Below are positions 1 through 9,462 of a stretch of 64,000 nucleotides of DNA, piece by piece. Location: NCBI GenBank assembly GCA_026388095.1, contig JAPLKL010000005.1:1-64000 (forward strand), in the 5' to 3' direction. Both the position numbers and the translations under genes were made by a program. This DNA is from Elusimicrobiota bacterium (GTDB lineage Bacteria; Elusimicrobiota; Elusimicrobia; UBA1565; UBA9628). Below the pieces are notes generated by a model that saw nothing but the letters and a program-made list of their open reading frames with translations, made no database searches and was not told the DNA's origin. Position 1 is the first letter of the stretch, and each line of letters opens with the position of its first letter.

Positions 1-226
1 ATATCGGGAGTTGGGTGGGAGGAACGGGGTCGAGGCCTCCGGGATGGAAGGGGTGGCAGCGCGCCAGACGTCTGAGTGTCAGCCACAGGCCGCGCCCGCA
101 GCCGTGCGCGAGCACGGCCTCGCGGGCGTAATCCGAGCAGCTGGGATGGAAGCGGCAGGATGGCGGCAGCAAGGCGCGCCCCGCCTTCTGGTAGATGGCC
201 AGCGCCGCCAGGACCAGAGGCTTCAC
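1..226 (-). CDS. yidD: Membrane protein insertion efficiency factor YidD (partial, cut by window edge)
   Basis: The minus-strand reading frame runs from a GTG at 226 off the left edge and gives about 75 residues. It carries the YidD hallmarks: a hydrophobic start with an IYQK segment, then a Cys-rich [12 protein letters not shown] block, and later CHPF and GGLDPVP. YidD is a small membrane-associated protein thought to help YidC insert proteins. Its GTG overlaps the rnpA stop (GTGA), so the order rpmH-rnpA-yidD is the usual one and the three genes are probably co-transcribed. The C-terminus lies outside the window. Identification rests on motifs and gene order. Confidence 0.93.
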   Translation of the reverse strand, partial: MKPLVLAALAIYQKAGRALLPPSCRFHPSCSDYAREAVLAHGCGRGLWLTLRRLARCHPFHPGGLDPVPPTQLPI

Positions 227-624
227 GGCCTGTACACCCCCGCCTGGCGGGCCAAGTCCAGGATGTCCCGCTGCGCGTCGGCCAGGCCCTCCCAGCGGCA
301 GCCGGGCCGCAGGTAGACGACGAAATCCCCCGGCTCGAAGCTGCCGCGGTTGAGACGGAAGCATTCCCGGACCAGCCTCTTGAGACGGTTGCGTCGGACC
401 GCGCCGCCCACCTTGGCCGGGACGCTGAGTCCCAGCCGGGCCTGGGCTGGCGCCTGCGGTATCGGAAGTTCCGCAGGTGCCGGCCGGACGGATTTCCTTA
501 CCGCCGGCGGAGCGCACCAGAGAATGAGGCGCCGTCCGACGGACTTGCGGCCGTCGGTGAACACGCGCTGGAAGTCCCGTCGCGAACCCAGGCGGGCGCC
601 CGGTCCGAAACGCGCACCAGTCAT
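223..624 (-). CDS. rnpA: Ribonuclease P protein component
   Basis: The protein has 133 residues, slightly longer than the usual 110-120. It is the basic protein subunit of RNase P, which matures tRNA 5' ends together with the M1 RNA. An SRRDFQRVF segment near residue 15 is the usual N-terminal motif. The RNR-type signature, seen as [14 protein letters not shown] near residue 78, is intact. Proline/alanine-rich residues around 40-60 look like an insertion. The gene sits 20 nt downstream of rpmH and overlaps yidD by 4 nt, the conserved bacterial order. Confidence 0.96.
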   Translation of the reverse strand: MTGARFGPGARLGSRRDFQRVFTDGRKSVGRRLILWCAPPAVRKSVRPAPAELPIPQAPAQARLGLSVPAKVGGAVRRNRLKRLVRECFRLNRGSFEPGDFVVYLRPGCRWEGLADAQRDILDLARQAGVYRP

Positions 625-644
625 GGCGGCGCCTTCCTCAAGCG

Positions 645-782
645 TCAGGCGTCGACCAAGGTGCGGCGGCCCTTGGCGCGGCGGCGGCTGAGCACCGCCC
701 GGCCTCCGGCTGTGGACATGCGGGCGCGGAACCCGATCCTCCGGGCACGCTTGAGTCTATGGGGCTTATATGTCGGTTGCAT
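645..782 (-). CDS. rpmH: 50S ribosomal protein L34
   Basis: The product is a 45-residue, very basic protein with the classical L34 pattern: [31 protein letters not shown]. It is a structural protein of the large ribosomal subunit. The ATG at 782 is chosen because the L34 family begins exactly there. A perfect TATAAT lies only 7 nt upstream, so the mRNA probably begins at or next to the start codon. The frame stays open further upstream, but that extension does not look like L34. Confidence 0.97.
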   Translation of the reverse strand: MQPTYKPHRLKRARRIGFRARMSTAGGRAVLSRRRAKGRRTLVDA

Positions 783-789
783 GGTCAAG

Positions 790-795
790 ATTATA
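790..795 (-). promoter_or_regulatory. -10 element of rpmH, leaderless type
   Basis: TATAAT reads on the minus strand from 795 to 790, followed by 7 nt and the rpmH ATG at 782. Initiation 6-8 nt past the hexamer would place the RNA 5' end at the start codon. No clear -35 hexamer or Shine-Dalgarno site is seen. Confidence 0.65.
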
Positions 796-845
796 TAAAA
801 TGTGAACATGTCCAGTTGGAAAGAATCTGGCGGGGGCGTCCTTTC

Positions 846-2492
846 GTGACGCTGGTCTGGCTGCGGAGCCTGGCCTACCTGGCGATGGCCCTGGCCCTGG
901 CCTGGTGGCTGCTGACCCTGCTCGAACTGCGGCACGGCCCGGTCGCGGTCCGCGCGGAAGAGAATCGGGGGCCGGATCCGGCGGTGGCCGTGCGCTGGGC
1001 CCTGTTCTGCCTGCTGGCGCTGTTCGCTTCGCTGGCCCTGAGCTGGGTCGAGGCCGGCCCCCGGCAGCCTATCCAGGCCTTGTTCCTCACCATGGCTTGC
1101 GCGGTGGTGGCCGCCGCGGCGTCGGCGGCCTCGGCCTGCTCGGCCGCCCCGTCCGGCAGGGCAGACCGCCCGCCTTTCAGCGACGGCGGCCCCAGCGCCG
1201 CCGCCGCCGGGCCGTGGTCCGCGCTGCTCGCCGGGGCGGGGCTGGCGCTACTCTCCAGCGCCGAGGGCTACTGCGCCTGGAGGTGGGTCCCCATGATCGC
1301 GGCCATCGGCCGCCTGGGCACGGGTTTCGCCGGGCAGTCCCTGGCGGCCGGCCTGCCGCTGGCTCTCGGCGTCTCTTTGGCGCTCACCGCGGCGGCTTGC
1401 CTGCATCCGGAACTGCGCGGCGTGCGCCTGAGGGTGGCAGCGGCGCTGCTCCTGGCCTGGGCGGCGCCCACGGCCCTGGCCGAGTGGCGGCTGCGCTCGG
1501 CCTGGGGTTTCGGCCCGGAGACCCTCGGCGAGGCGGCGGGAGTGCCGGCGGCCTCCGCCGCGAGGCAGGTCGAGGTGGCGGTCCTGCGGCGTTCCGCCGC
1601 AGGCGCGTCCTTCCGATGGGAGCGGCGCACGCAGGCCGCCGAGGGCGTCGACGCCTCGTCCGAGAGCCTGGAGCGGCTGGCCGCCTACCTTAAGGAGCAC
1701 GGCCATCGCGGCGTCTTCGCCCGCCAGGCCTTGGCCGCTGTGCGGCGGGGCTGGCTGCTCTGGTGGGATGCGGACCGGGCCCTGGAGGCCGCTTCTCTGG
1801 GCGTGCCCGGGAACTACGCCCCCGATTATCGCACGGCCCTGGCCCTCATCGCGGCGGGGCCGCTGACGCCCGAGCGCTTCGTGATTCTCAAACGCCTGCA
1901 CGAGGTCGCGGTCTCCAGCCCCGCCGGGTTCGAGGACGTCAACGGCGCGCAGCTCGCTTTCGAGGCTTTTTCGGCGGCCTTCGCGCGCTTCGACGACGAG
2001 CCCCGGGCCCAGTACTGGCTCGGGCGCGTGGGGAACCTCTGGCCCATCAATGAGAAGAAGGTCGAGGTGACTCCCCTGCAGTCCCTGCGCGGCGGCTTGG
2101 TCCAGGGCACGCTGCTCATCGACGGCCGGCCCGCCTCCTCTGTGCGCGTCGGGCTTTTCCTGGAGACGACGAGCGAGGTGACCAAGAAGACCAAGTTCTC
2201 CTTGAGCGCCGGAGCGTTCCCGGACTCCGATGGGAACTTCCGCTTCGAGCATCTGGGCGGCGGCCGCTATCACCTCGAACTGCAAGGCACTCCGGAACAG
2301 ATGCGCGGGGATATCCTGGGCAGCCCCGGCCCCATCGAGCTCTCCGAGGCCTCGTTCGTCGCGCGCCTGGGACCCGTCCGCATCTACACGCACGGACAGC
2401 CATCGGGCGAGTTCAAAGCCGCCGCCGAGGAGTGGCTGCGCGCCGAGCCGCAGGGCCTGGGCGGCCTGCTCGTCCCGGTCGGCAAGCGTTAG
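846..2492 (+). CDS. Polytopic membrane protein with C-terminal carboxypeptidase-regulatory-like domain
   Basis: I do not recognise a family for the whole protein. From the GTG at 846 it has 548 residues. The first half has about six hydrophobic segments, including one at the very start and pairs near residues 60-110 and 160-230. The second half is soluble. Near residues 420-500 it shows a pattern of short beta strands ([17 protein letters not shown], then [18 protein letters not shown]), typical of carboxypeptidase-regulatory or Cna-B-like folds that sit outside the membrane. An upstream ATG at 759 would overlap rpmH and its promoter, so GTG 846 is preferred. Possible envelope role; substrate unknown. 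Confidence 0.75.
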   Translation: MTLVWLRSLAYLAMALALAWWLLTLLELRHGPVAVRAEENRGPDPAVAVRWALFCLLALFASLALSWVEAGPRQPIQALFLTMACAVVAAAASAASACSAAPSGRADRPPFSDGGPSAAAAGPWSALLAGAGLALLSSAEGYCAWRWVPMIAAIGRLGTGFAGQSLAAGLPLALGVSLALTAAACLHPELRGVRLRVAAALLLAWAAPTALAEWRLRSAWGFGPETLGEAAGVPAASAARQVEVAVLRRSAAGASFRWERRTQAAEGVDASSESLERLAAYLKEHGHRGVFARQALAAVRRGWLLWWDADRALEAASLGVPGNYAPDYRTALALIAAGPLTPERFVILKRLHEVAVSSPAGFEDVNGAQLAFEAFSAAFARFDDEPRAQYWLGRVGNLWPINEKKVEVTPLQSLRGGLVQGTLLIDGRPASSVRVGLFLETTSEVTKKTKFSLSAGAFPDSDGNFRFEHLGGGRYHLELQGTPEQMRGDILGSPGPIELSEASFVARLGPVRIYTHGQPSGEFKAAAEEWLRAEPQGLGGLLVPVGKR

Positions 2493-2504
2493 CCGACTAT
2501 TCTG

Positions 2505-2510
2505 TATAAT
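2505..2510 (+). promoter_or_regulatory. -10 element for the recO-glyQS transcription unit, leaderless type
   Basis: A perfect TATAAT is followed by 6 nt and the ATG at 2517. It lies in the 24-nt gap after the membrane protein gene. There is no Shine-Dalgarno sequence between it and the ATG, which fits a leaderless transcript for the gene at 2517 and its downstream partners. Confidence 0.6.
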
Positions 2511-2516
2511 AAACGG

Positions 2517-2894
2517 ATGTCCGCGCATGGGATGGAGCGAATCCGCGAGCTGGCCGGGACCGGCGCCTACGCCGAACTGCGTTCGTGGCTAGCCAGAGCC
2601 GACCGCGCGGATCTGGCGCGCGGCTGGCCGCGGCTGAAGCCCCTGCACAAACTCATCGCCTTCAAACTCATGGACGCCGCCTCCGCGCTCGATTTCTACC
2701 GGCGCCTTCCCTACGAGGAGAAATACTTCCTCTTCTCCGGGTTCCCTGCCGCCGCCATCGCCCCGGTCCTGGAAGACTCCCCTCCCTCCGTCCGCCGCCT
2801 TTTCGTCCAGCTCCCCGCCAAGTTCCATGGGGTCATGCTCCAGGACCTGGCGCGCGCAGGCGCGAATGTCAAATTTCAAGACCTGACCCCATGA
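2517..2894 (+). CDS. Small protein resembling an MgtE N-terminal (CBS-associated) helical domain
   Basis: A 125-residue soluble helical protein. Its middle part, with paired motifs around residues 45-100 ([21 protein letters not shown], then a repeat ending [10 protein letters not shown]), resembles the superhelical N-domain of MgtE magnesium transporters, where short LL..L(D/E)...A..L..LP repeats occur. No CBS or membrane domain follows, so it cannot be a transporter by itself. It overlaps the recO start by 4 nt and heads the recO-glyQ-glyS unit. The family call is by repeat pattern only. Confidence 0.6.
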   Translation: MSAHGMERIRELAGTGAYAELRSWLARADRADLARGWPRLKPLHKLIAFKLMDAASALDFYRRLPYEEKYFLFSGFPAAAIAPVLEDSPPSVRRLFVQLPAKFHGVMLQDLARAGANVKFQDLTP

Positions 2895-3571
2895 TACTCA
2901 ACGACAACGCCGTCGTGCTGCGGCGGGGCGACTCGGGCGAATACGGCCGCTGGGCCGTGCTCCTGAGCGAGGGGCACGGCCTGCTGCCGGTGCGCTTCGC
3001 CGGCGTCAACCGGCCGGCGGGCAAGCTCAAGGCCCTTTCCGAGCCCATGGTCTGGGGCGAGTACCGCCTCTTCTTCAGCGGACGCTCGCCGGCGGTGCAT
3101 GTGACGGGCGGCCGCCTGGCGTCGAGCTTCCCGGGCATCCGCGCCGAACTCTCCCGCACCCTGACCGGGCTGACGCTCTGCGAGATGACCTGGCGGCTGG
3201 CGGCCGAGCGCGTGCCCAGCCCGGCCAAATACCGTCTGCTCTGCCGGGCGCTCTGCCTCCTGGACCAGGGAGCCAGCCCCTGGCTGGAGACGGCCTTCGG
3301 GCTCAAGCTCCTCGAAGCCGCAGGCTACAGCCTGCGCGAGCTGCCCTTGCCGCCCGCGCAGGCCCCGCTCTGGCGCAGCCTGCACGAGTCCGCCCTGGAA
3401 GGGCTCGGCGACTTGCCGTGGGAGGCCGAGGCCGGCGGCCGCTTCCTGCAGGTGGTGCACGACCATGTGGAGGCGCACGCGGAGCGGCCGCTGCGTTCTC
3501 TCGAGGTGGCGCGGAGCCTGGAGCTCTTCGCCGCGAGATCCCGTCGCGCAAAGGAGTCCGTCCCATGCTGA
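2891..3571 (+). CDS. recO: DNA repair protein RecO
   Basis: From ATG 2891 (ATGA overlap with the gene before) the protein has 226 residues, the usual RecO size. RecO helps RecR load RecA on SSB-coated single strands. The N-terminal part forms an OB-fold-like series ending in strand motifs ([22 protein letters not shown]), which matches RecO. The C-terminal half is helical and ends with the family-typical PLRSL segment. The zinc-binding cysteines found in some RecO proteins are not evident. The stop overlaps glyQ by 7 nt, so it is translationally linked with glycyl-tRNA synthetase. Confidence 0.82.
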   Translation: MILNDNAVVLRRGDSGEYGRWAVLLSEGHGLLPVRFAGVNRPAGKLKALSEPMVWGEYRLFFSGRSPAVHVTGGRLASSFPGIRAELSRTLTGLTLCEMTWRLAAERVPSPAKYRLLCRALCLLDQGASPWLETAFGLKLLEAAGYSLRELPLPPAQAPLWRSLHESALEGLGDLPWEAEAGGRFLQVVHDHVEAHAERPLRSLEVARSLELFAARSRRAKESVPC

Positions 3572-4434
3572 CATTCCAAGAGGTCATCCTCGAGCTGCAG
3601 AGGTTCTGGGCGCGCGAAGGCTGCCTGCTCATCCAGCCCTACGACATGGAGAAGGGCGCCGGCACCTTCAACCCCGCGACTTTCTTCGGGGCCCTGGGCT
3701 CCAAGCCCACGGCCGCGGCGTACGTCGAGCCCTGCCGCCGGCCCGGCGACGGCCGCTACGGCGACAACCCCAACCGGCTGGGCAAGTACTTCCAGTTCCA
3801 GGTGCTGCTCAAGCCCGCGCCGGCGGACATCACGGACCTCTACGTGCGCTCGCTCAAGGCCTTGGGCCTCGACTCCAGCAAGCACGACCTGCGCTGGATC
3901 GAGGACGATTGGGAATCCCCCACCCTGGGCGCCTCGGGGGTGGGCTGGGAGGTCTGGCTCGACGGAATGGAGATCACCCAATTCACCTATTTCCAGCAGA
4001 TGGGCTCGCTGCCGCTGTTCCCCATCTCGGTCGAGATCACTTACGGCCTCGAGCGCATCGCCATGTACCTGCAGAAGAAGGACAACGTCTACGACCTCGC
4101 CTACAACGACGCGGTGACCTACGGCGACCTTCATAAGGAGCAGGAGCGGCAGTTCTCCACCTACAACTTCGAGGCGGCCGACGCCGCCATGCTCGCGCGG
4201 CACTTCGACGACTACGAAAAGGAGGGCGAGCGCATCGCGGCCCTGAAGCTCCCGTTGGCCGCCTACGACTGCGTGGTGCGCGTCTCGCACCTGTTCAACG
4301 TGCTCGAGGCGCGCGGCGCCATCTCGGTGACGGAGCGGGCCCAGTACATCGCCCGGGTGCGGGGCCTGGCCAGGAAGGTCATGAACCTCTATCTGGAGCT
4401 CAACGAAGCCAAAGCGGAGGCCGCCCATGTCTAA
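3565..4434 (+). CDS. glyQ: Glycyl-tRNA synthetase alpha subunit
   Basis: A 289-residue protein, the usual length. It is the catalytic subunit of the alpha2-beta2 class II glycyl-tRNA synthetase, which charges tRNA-Gly in the cytoplasm. Family motifs are strong from the first residues: [23 protein letters not shown] and EVGAGTFNP-like (here EKGAGTFNP). Later come [37 protein letters not shown] and ITYGLERI. The ATG at 3565 is set by the family start and overlaps the recO stop. The glyS start overlaps its end by 8 nt. No T-box leader is visible because the gene is embedded in an operon. Confidence 0.98.
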   Translation: MLTFQEVILELQRFWAREGCLLIQPYDMEKGAGTFNPATFFGALGSKPTAAAYVEPCRRPGDGRYGDNPNRLGKYFQFQVLLKPAPADITDLYVRSLKALGLDSSKHDLRWIEDDWESPTLGASGVGWEVWLDGMEITQFTYFQQMGSLPLFPISVEITYGLERIAMYLQKKDNVYDLAYNDAVTYGDLHKEQERQFSTYNFEAADAAMLARHFDDYEKEGERIAALKLPLAAYDCVVRVSHLFNVLEARGAISVTERAQYIARVRGLARKVMNLYLELNEAKAEAAHV

Positions 4435-6553
4435 GGATCTCCTGCTCGAGATCGGCACCGAGCCGATGCCGGCCCGCTTCGTGGCGCCGGCCCTGTCTCA
4501 ATTGCTGGAGAAGTCCCAGGCGGCGCTAAAGGCGAACCGTCTGGGCTACGCCGGCGCCCAGACTCTGGGCACGCTGCGCCGCTTGGCGGTCTGCGTCCGC
4601 GGCGTGGAGGAGAAGTCCTCCGCGCTGGAGAAGGAGGTGCAGGGCCCGCCGGCGCGTCTGCTCAAGGACGCGCAGGGCCGCTTCACGCCCCAGGCCGAAG
4701 GCTTCGCGCGCAAGCAGGGCGTGGCGCCCGAGGCTCTGGAGACCGTGACCACGCCCAAGGGCGAGTTCCTCCTGGCGCGGGTCCACATACCGGGAGAGTC
4801 GGCGCTCAAGATCCTGGCCCGCATCCTGCCCGAAGTCATCACGTCTTTGGAGTTCCCCAAGTCCTTGGAATGGGAGGAGTCGCGCCTGCGCTTTGGGCGG
4901 CCGATCCGTAGCCTGACGGCCCTTTTCGGCAAGAGCGTGGTCCCGTTCCGGCTGGCCGGGGTGAGCAGCGGGCGCAAGATCGCCGGCCTGCCCGGGCACG
5001 GCCACAGGCCGGTCACCTTGTCGGGCGGCGCCGAATACCACGACAAGCTGCGCGACCTGCTGGTGCTGGTGGACCCCGATGAGCGGCGCCAGTCCCTCCT
5101 CAAGCGGCTCGAGAAGGCGGCAGAGGAGGCGGGCGGGCGGCTCGACCTGGAGGGCGGACTCTTGGAGGAGACGGTCTACATGACCGAGCACCCGGTGCCG
5201 GTGGTGGGACGCTTCCGGGAGGAGTTCCTGCGCCTGCCCGCGCCGCTGCTGAAGATGGTCTTGAAGAAGCAGCTCAAGTTCTTCCCCTTGCTCGGCCCCC
5301 AGGGCCTCATCTCCTCCTTCGTGGGGGTGCGCGACGGCGTCTCCGATGGGCAGGCAGCGGTGCGGGAAGGCTTCGAGCGGGTGCTGACCGCGCGCCTCAG
5401 CGACGCGGCCTTCTTCCTCGGTCGCGACGAGAAGACCACGCTGGAGGCCAAGCTCCCGATGCTTGCGCGCGTGACCTATCAGAACAAGCTCGGCTCCATG
5501 GCGGAGAAGGCGGAGCGCGTCAAAGCCCTGGCCGCGTGGATGTGCGCGGAACTGCGGCGCCGGGACATGCCCTTGAACGATGACGCGGTCGGCGCTATCG
5601 CGGCCCTGGCCTACGCGGACCTGGTCTGCGAGACGGTCAAGGAGTTCCCGGAGCTGCAGGGCACCATGGGCGGCCATTATGCCCGGCACGACGGCCTCGA
5701 CGAGCGCGCGGCCCTGGGCATCGAGGAATTCTACTTCCCGGTGGCGGCGAAGTCTCCGGTCCCGGTCACGCTGGAAGGCGCCGCAGCCTCCTTGTCGGGC
5801 AAGCTCGACAGCCTGGCCGGCAGCTTCGCGGCCGGAGTCGTGCCCACCGGCAGCGCGGATCCCTTCGGCCTGCGCCGGCAAGCCACGGGCTCTTTGCGCA
5901 TCCTTCTGGAGAAGCAGCTTCCTCTGGACCTGGGCGCCGCGGTCGACGCGGCGTTGCAGAGCCTGCGGGGCCGCCTCAAGCTCGCGGCCGAGGACGAGCG
6001 CCGCATCGCCGCCGAGCTGCTCGATTTCATCTGGGTGCGGGCCCAGCACCTTTTCGAGGAACAGGGCTTCCGGGTCGATGAGATCCGCTCGGTGCGGGAA
6101 GGCGGCCTGCGCCACCTGCCCAATACCTATCTGCGCCTGAGCGCCATCCATGGCGTGCGGCAGAACCCGGAGTTCGAGCCGTTGGCCGCGGTGTTCAAGC
6201 GCGCGGCCAACATCCTCAAGCAGGCCGCTCTGCGCAAGGATGCGGTGCCCGAGAGCGGCCCGGAGCGCTCAGCCCTCAAGGAGCCGGCCGAGATCGCGCT
6301 GATGGATTCCCTGGACCGCGTCAGCGGCGAGATGGAGGAGCATCTGACGGCCGGGCGCTACGACCACTGCCTGCGCAGCGTGGTGAGTCTCAAGCCTCGG
6401 CTCGACGAATTCTTCGAGAAGGTCATGGTCATGGTCGACGACCCGGCTTTGAAGGCCGCGCGCCTGGCGCTGCTGGCGAGGCTGGTGCGGCTCATCAGGC
6501 GGGTCGCGGACCTCTCCGAGATCCAGGGTCCCGATAAGCAGGACCCCCACTAG
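4427..6553 (+). CDS. glyS: Glycyl-tRNA synthetase beta subunit
   Basis: A 708-residue protein of normal length for the beta subunit, which recognises tRNA-Gly. Family motifs seen are [13 protein letters not shown] at the start, RFGRPIRS near residue 157, RLSDAAFF with KLGS-type segment near 325-350, and [12 protein letters not shown] near residue 410. The DPFGLRR segment near 485 and a helical anticodon-binding domain at the end ([14 protein letters not shown]) follow. It overlaps glyQ by 8 nt. The stop codon is immediately followed by a set of tandem hairpins. Confidence 0.97.
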   Translation: MSKDLLLEIGTEPMPARFVAPALSQLLEKSQAALKANRLGYAGAQTLGTLRRLAVCVRGVEEKSSALEKEVQGPPARLLKDAQGRFTPQAEGFARKQGVAPEALETVTTPKGEFLLARVHIPGESALKILARILPEVITSLEFPKSLEWEESRLRFGRPIRSLTALFGKSVVPFRLAGVSSGRKIAGLPGHGHRPVTLSGGAEYHDKLRDLLVLVDPDERRQSLLKRLEKAAEEAGGRLDLEGGLLEETVYMTEHPVPVVGRFREEFLRLPAPLLKMVLKKQLKFFPLLGPQGLISSFVGVRDGVSDGQAAVREGFERVLTARLSDAAFFLGRDEKTTLEAKLPMLARVTYQNKLGSMAEKAERVKALAAWMCAELRRRDMPLNDDAVGAIAALAYADLVCETVKEFPELQGTMGGHYARHDGLDERAALGIEEFYFPVAAKSPVPVTLEGAAASLSGKLDSLAGSFAAGVVPTGSADPFGLRRQATGSLRILLEKQLPLDLGAAVDAALQSLRGRLKLAAEDERRIAAELLDFIWVRAQHLFEEQGFRVDEIRSVREGGLRHLPNTYLRLSAIHGVRQNPEFEPLAAVFKRAANILKQAALRKDAVPESGPERSALKEPAEIALMDSLDRVSGEMEEHLTAGRYDHCLRSVVSLKPRLDEFFEKVMVMVDDPALKAARLALLARLVRLIRRVADLSEIQGPDKQDPH

Positions 6554-6635
6554 CGAGGCAGACAGGCCTTGCCTGTCTGCCTCGCAACCGCCCCGCGCAG
6601 CGGGGCGGCTGCGCCCGATGCCCCGCATCGGGCGC
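6553..6635. repeat. Three tandem perfect hairpins after glyS
   Basis: Three perfect inverted repeats follow one another. The first has 15-bp arms at 6553-6567 and 6571-6585 with a 3-nt loop. The second has 9-bp arms at 6588-6596 and 6600-6608 with a 3-nt loop. The third has 11-bp arms at 6611-6621 and 6625-6635 with a 3-nt loop. Linkers are only 2 nt (AA, then CT). The first begins in the glyS stop codon. There is no T-run, so they are not classical intrinsic terminators, though they lie between convergent genes. The first two match the architecture of the pair between frr and uppS. Confidence 0.85.
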
Positions 6636-6664
6636 TCTTCTGTTGGGCTGTCCTATGAGTCCTG

Positions 6665-8335
6665 CTACGGCAACCCGCGCTCGCAGGCCCGCAGTCCCTC
6701 CAGGTCGGCGACCAGCCGCTGCGCCGTCTCGTCGGAGCGGGCCTCTTCGCGCAGCGCTCTCTCGGCCACGGTCACCGCGGTCAGGAAGGCGAGCCTGGAG
6801 TAGTCCAGGTTCTCCTCCTGGGTGTCGTTCGCGTTGGCGAGTTCGATGAGGTAGGTCTTGAGCCAGGAGCCCCAGAAGCGGGTCCCCTGGTAGGAGGCCT
6901 TATCATCGTGCACGCGCCGCCGGAGCTCCGAGATCAGGGCGCGCAGCGCGCGGCCGCGCGGCGGGTCCTGGGACTGGGCCTGCTCGGCCAGGGCTTCCAG
7001 CCGGCGGGCCAGGGCCTCGCCGTGCTCTCCGTCCTGGAACAAGGGCAGGAGCCGCGCCAGGATGAGCCGCGCCTCGGGCTTGAGGTCGTCGACGGGCAGC
7101 AAGAGTTCGTCGACGGAGAGGTCCCTCTGGAAATCGGCCGCGGTCGCGCTGGAGGCCTCGGGGTCCCAGACTTCGTCTTCGGGCAGTGCGGCCATGGCGA
7201 GCGTGGCCGAGGAGACGGCGCCGTCCCGGCTCCAGGCCAGGCGCAGGATGGGGATGCAGTCGGCCGGCGGCCAGCCGGCGTCCGCTACGGCGCGGTGCAG
7301 GAAGAACGCCGACTGGTGCAGCCCGTCGCAGGCGGGCTCGGCGTCCCGGGCCTCGGCCTGGCAGCCCACGACCGAGACCTCGGGCTGCGGCAGGACGCGG
7401 CCGTCGCGCAAGGCTTTGACGACGCGGGCGTTGACGAGGTCGGCGTAGAGGACCGTGCCGTCCGGCAGGAGCTTGCGCGCGAGGCTGTGGTAAGGATAGG
7501 GTGCGCGGGCCTGCCTGCCCAGCCAGCGCGCGGCCGGCCCATAGAGCAGGAAGTAGTCCGAGGAGAGCATGGGGATGTCGTAGCCGGCGGGCTGGGCGAC
7601 CACGCGGCCGTGGACTTCGCGGTAGTCGCGCTCCAGACCGCAGGCGTCCGCCCGGGCCGCGGCGAAGAGGTAGTCGAGGCGTTCTTCGGAGCGGTCCTCG
7701 TAGCAGCCTTCGGCCTTCTTCTCCGGCAAGGTGGAGAAGACGCCGCAGGCCGGGGCGAGCCCCGGGGCGGGCATGAGCGCCTCGGCGAAGCGGCCGCCGT
7801 AGCAGGTGAGGAACTGGCCTTTGACGGTCTTGCCCGCGCGGCGGGCCGAGGTCACGGCGTCGGTCAGGTCTTCGAGCCCTATCCAGCGGTCTTCCCCCTT
7901 CTGGTCCGTGCCCAGCCAGACGCCTTCGGGCCAACCGTGGCCCGTGAACAGGAGCCGGATGGTCTTCTGGGGCCTGGCGGCGAGGCCCTTGAGTGCGTCG
8001 GCGGCTCCGAGGGGGTCGGAGTAGGGGTTCTTCGTGGAGGAGCGGTGGGTGGCCGTGGAGGGCGCCGGCGCGAAGAGGGCGAGGCGGTCTTTGGGCACGC
8101 CCTCGGAGACGGCGCGCAGGTTCTCGAGGCCGAAGTCGTCGGAGGAGTCCTGTCCCGGGCCGACCAGGCCGAAGACGAACTCATCCGGCTTGGGGCGCTG
8201 GCAGGCCGGGAGATGGAAGGCCGCCGGCGACTTGGGGGATTTGGTCTTGGCTTCTGATGCCGGGGCGCATAGGAATGCCAGCGTGGCGGTCAGGAAGAAA
8301 CCAGCCCATGAAATCCGTCCACGGAAGCTTGTCAT
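6665..8335 (-). CDS. Secreted protein with caspase/legumain-like His-Cys dyad region
   Basis: From ATG 8335 the protein has 556 residues. It starts with a clear signal peptide: basic residues, a hydrophobic stretch, and cleavage near residue 29 after APASEA. A strand ending RLLFTGHGWPEG puts a His at residue 133, and a second strand QFLTCYGGRFAEA puts a Cys at 178. This spacing and the GHG/CYGG context resemble clan CD cysteine peptidases (C13/C14-like). The rest is unrecognised and ends in helices. A TAGAAT lies 8 nt upstream of the ATG. It is convergent with glyS. The peptidase call is inference from the dyad only. Confidence 0.6.
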   Translation of the reverse strand: MTSFRGRISWAGFFLTATLAFLCAPASEAKTKSPKSPAAFHLPACQRPKPDEFVFGLVGPGQDSSDDFGLENLRAVSEGVPKDRLALFAPAPSTATHRSSTKNPYSDPLGAADALKGLAARPQKTIRLLFTGHGWPEGVWLGTDQKGEDRWIGLEDLTDAVTSARRAGKTVKGQFLTCYGGRFAEALMPAPGLAPACGVFSTLPEKKAEGCYEDRSEERLDYLFAAARADACGLERDYREVHGRVVAQPAGYDIPMLSSDYFLLYGPAARWLGRQARAPYPYHSLARKLLPDGTVLYADLVNARVVKALRDGRVLPQPEVSVVGCQAEARDAEPACDGLHQSAFFLHRAVADAGWPPADCIPILRLAWSRDGAVSSATLAMAALPEDEVWDPEASSATAADFQRDLSVDELLLPVDDLKPEARLILARLLPLFQDGEHGEALARRLEALAEQAQSQDPPRGRALRALISELRRRVHDDKASYQGTRFWGSWLKTYLIELANANDTQEENLDYSRLAFLTAVTVAERALREEARSDETAQRLVADLEGLRACERGLP

Positions 8336-8343
8336 CCGCAGCA

Positions 8344-8349
8344 ATTCTA
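8344..8349 (-). promoter_or_regulatory. -10-like element for the secreted dyad protein
   Basis: TAGAAT reads from 8349 to 8344 on the minus strand and is followed by 8 nt and the ATG at 8335. This is the same short spacing seen at other promoter-proximal genes in the window. Confidence 0.45.
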
Positions 8350-8480
8350 CTAAATGGTCAGGAAGGGACATGATGGGGATGGAACAATTCGCCTTCTGAA
8401 TCGTATTCATATTGAGGGGCCGTGGTCGGTACGGAGGCAAGTCGCGGACTATTGACTTTCTATATCGAAAGAGGTATCCT

Positions 8481-8876
8481 ATGGCTAGAAACTTCATTCA
8501 GGCGGCTCTTGGGGCTACTGGCCCGGTCGGGGGCGAGCAGATAACGCTCTTCATCCCGAGCAAGAACCGTGCGGGGGAGGCGATAGACCAGGAGCGCTGG
8601 GCGGATGAGGCTCTGGACTTGCTGGGGAGATTGTTCCGCGGAGCGACCGCTTTCCCCCCCGGCAAGGGTGTCTGGAGGGACGACGCGAAAGGCGGGGAGT
8701 TGTTGCGGGAGATCACCGTGATGGTCGTTTCGCATGCGCCTCGGACGCTGCTGAGTGATGGACTTGGGACGCTGCGGGAGTTCTTGCACCGTTTTGGGCG
8801 CGAGGCCGGCCAAGGCGAAGTGGGTGTCGTCATCGACGGCCGCTATTTCGGTGTCTCTGCGTATGACGAGTCGTAG
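8481..8876 (+). CDS. Hypothetical protein, first of a two-gene unit
   Basis: A 131-residue soluble protein of no family I recognise. ATG 8481 is chosen because a GAGG Shine-Dalgarno-like site lies 6 nt upstream. It has alternating strands and helices (QITLFIPSKN near residue 18, REITVMVVSHAP near 75, VGVVIDGRYFGVS at the end), like a small alpha/beta fold. Many charged residues fall in the middle. The next gene starts 8 nt after its stop, so the two are probably co-translated. It might be part of a small accessory module with the following gene, but no function can be assigned. Confidence 0.7.
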   Translation: MARNFIQAALGATGPVGGEQITLFIPSKNRAGEAIDQERWADEALDLLGRLFRGATAFPPGKGVWRDDAKGGELLREITVMVVSHAPRTLLSDGLGTLREFLHRFGREAGQGEVGVVIDGRYFGVSAYDES

Positions 8877-8884
8877 GAGGCGAT

Positions 8885-9220
8885 ATGGCGGGAAAGAAAT
8901 TGACTCCAGATGCGATCGCAAGAGCGCTGGGAGCGTCACGTGTGGTCCGGCTGAGCAGCCGGCGTTCGAAGGGGCCGCTGGACTGGTTCGCGCTGGCGCA
9001 GACTCTGCAGGGCCGGCTCGTCTCGCGCGGCGGGAGGCCGAGCGATCCTCATTGGGACACCAAGCGGCTGGTGCCTTTCAGCCGGGAGACCTGGGAGCGG
9101 CTATCGGATGAGGCGGAGGAATTGAGCGCGCACGGCCGCAAGGTGGGGCCGGCTCAGCTTGCGGCCATCTTCATCGAGGAGCGGCTGGCTTCGTGGAAGG
9201 GGCGTCAGCCGGGCGTGTAG
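8885..9220 (+). CDS. Hypothetical small protein, second of a two-gene unit
   Basis: A 111-residue soluble, basic protein. A GGAGG Shine-Dalgarno sequence lies just upstream of ATG 8885. The C-terminal half (residues 70-105: FSRETWERLSDEAEELSAHG, then PAQLAAIFIEERL) looks like a helix-rich segment similar in feel to small DNA-binding or antitoxin proteins, but no named family is clear. It ends convergently over the 3' end of the Phd-like antitoxin gene by 16 nt. Function unknown. Confidence 0.68.
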   Translation: MAGKKLTPDAIARALGASRVVRLSSRRSKGPLDWFALAQTLQGRLVSRGGRPSDPHWDTKRLVPFSRETWERLSDEAEELSAHGRKVGPAQLAAIFIEERLASWKGRQPGV

Positions 9221-9462
9221 ACGCGTTTTAAAAATGGTTTGAGAGAGCCGGTGCGTCCTTTCTTGATGTCCTTGAGCCCCTGGCCGATGGCCTTGATGTA
9301 GGTTTTTTCGTGCTTGAGCACCAAGTCGGTCTCCCTAATGGGAACGATGGCGACGGCGGGGTGGCCGTGCTGGGTCACGATGGCGGGCTCTTGGGAGGAG
9401 ACGACCATCCGGATGACCTTGTTGGTGTCGTTCTTTAGGGTGACGGTGTTTATGAATCTCAT
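9205..9462 (-). CDS. Phd/YefM-type antitoxin (orphan)
   Basis: From ATG 9462 the protein has 85 residues. A TTG at 9525 would add an unlikely N-terminus, and an AGGA site lies upstream of ATG 9462. The N-terminal part fits the Phd/YefM fold: a short strand, a helix with NDTNKVIRMV, then QEPAIVTQHGHPAVAIVPI. The last part matches the strand pattern (P-x-hydrophobic-V-T-x-x-G-x-P-x-A-hydrophobic) that is diagnostic of the family. The C-terminal tail is basic instead of the usual acidic toxin-neutralising tail. No RelE, ParE or Doc toxin gene is adjacent, so it is either orphan or serves as a simple regulator. Confidence 0.72.
   Translation of the reverse strand: MRFINTVTLKNDTNKVIRMVVSSQEPAIVTQHGHPAVAIVPIRETDLVLKHEKTYIKAIGQGLKDIKKGRTGSLKPFLKRVYTPG

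Noticed and set aside
759-845. Upstream ATG extension of the membrane protein gene at 846.
   Set aside because: It would overlap the rpmH coding region and its promoter, and the added residues are not like an N-terminus of a membrane protein.
6553-6635. Tandem hairpins as an ordinary intrinsic terminator of glyS.
   Set aside because: No T-run follows any of the three stems on either strand, and the same layout occurs inside the frr-uppS operon where termination is not expected.
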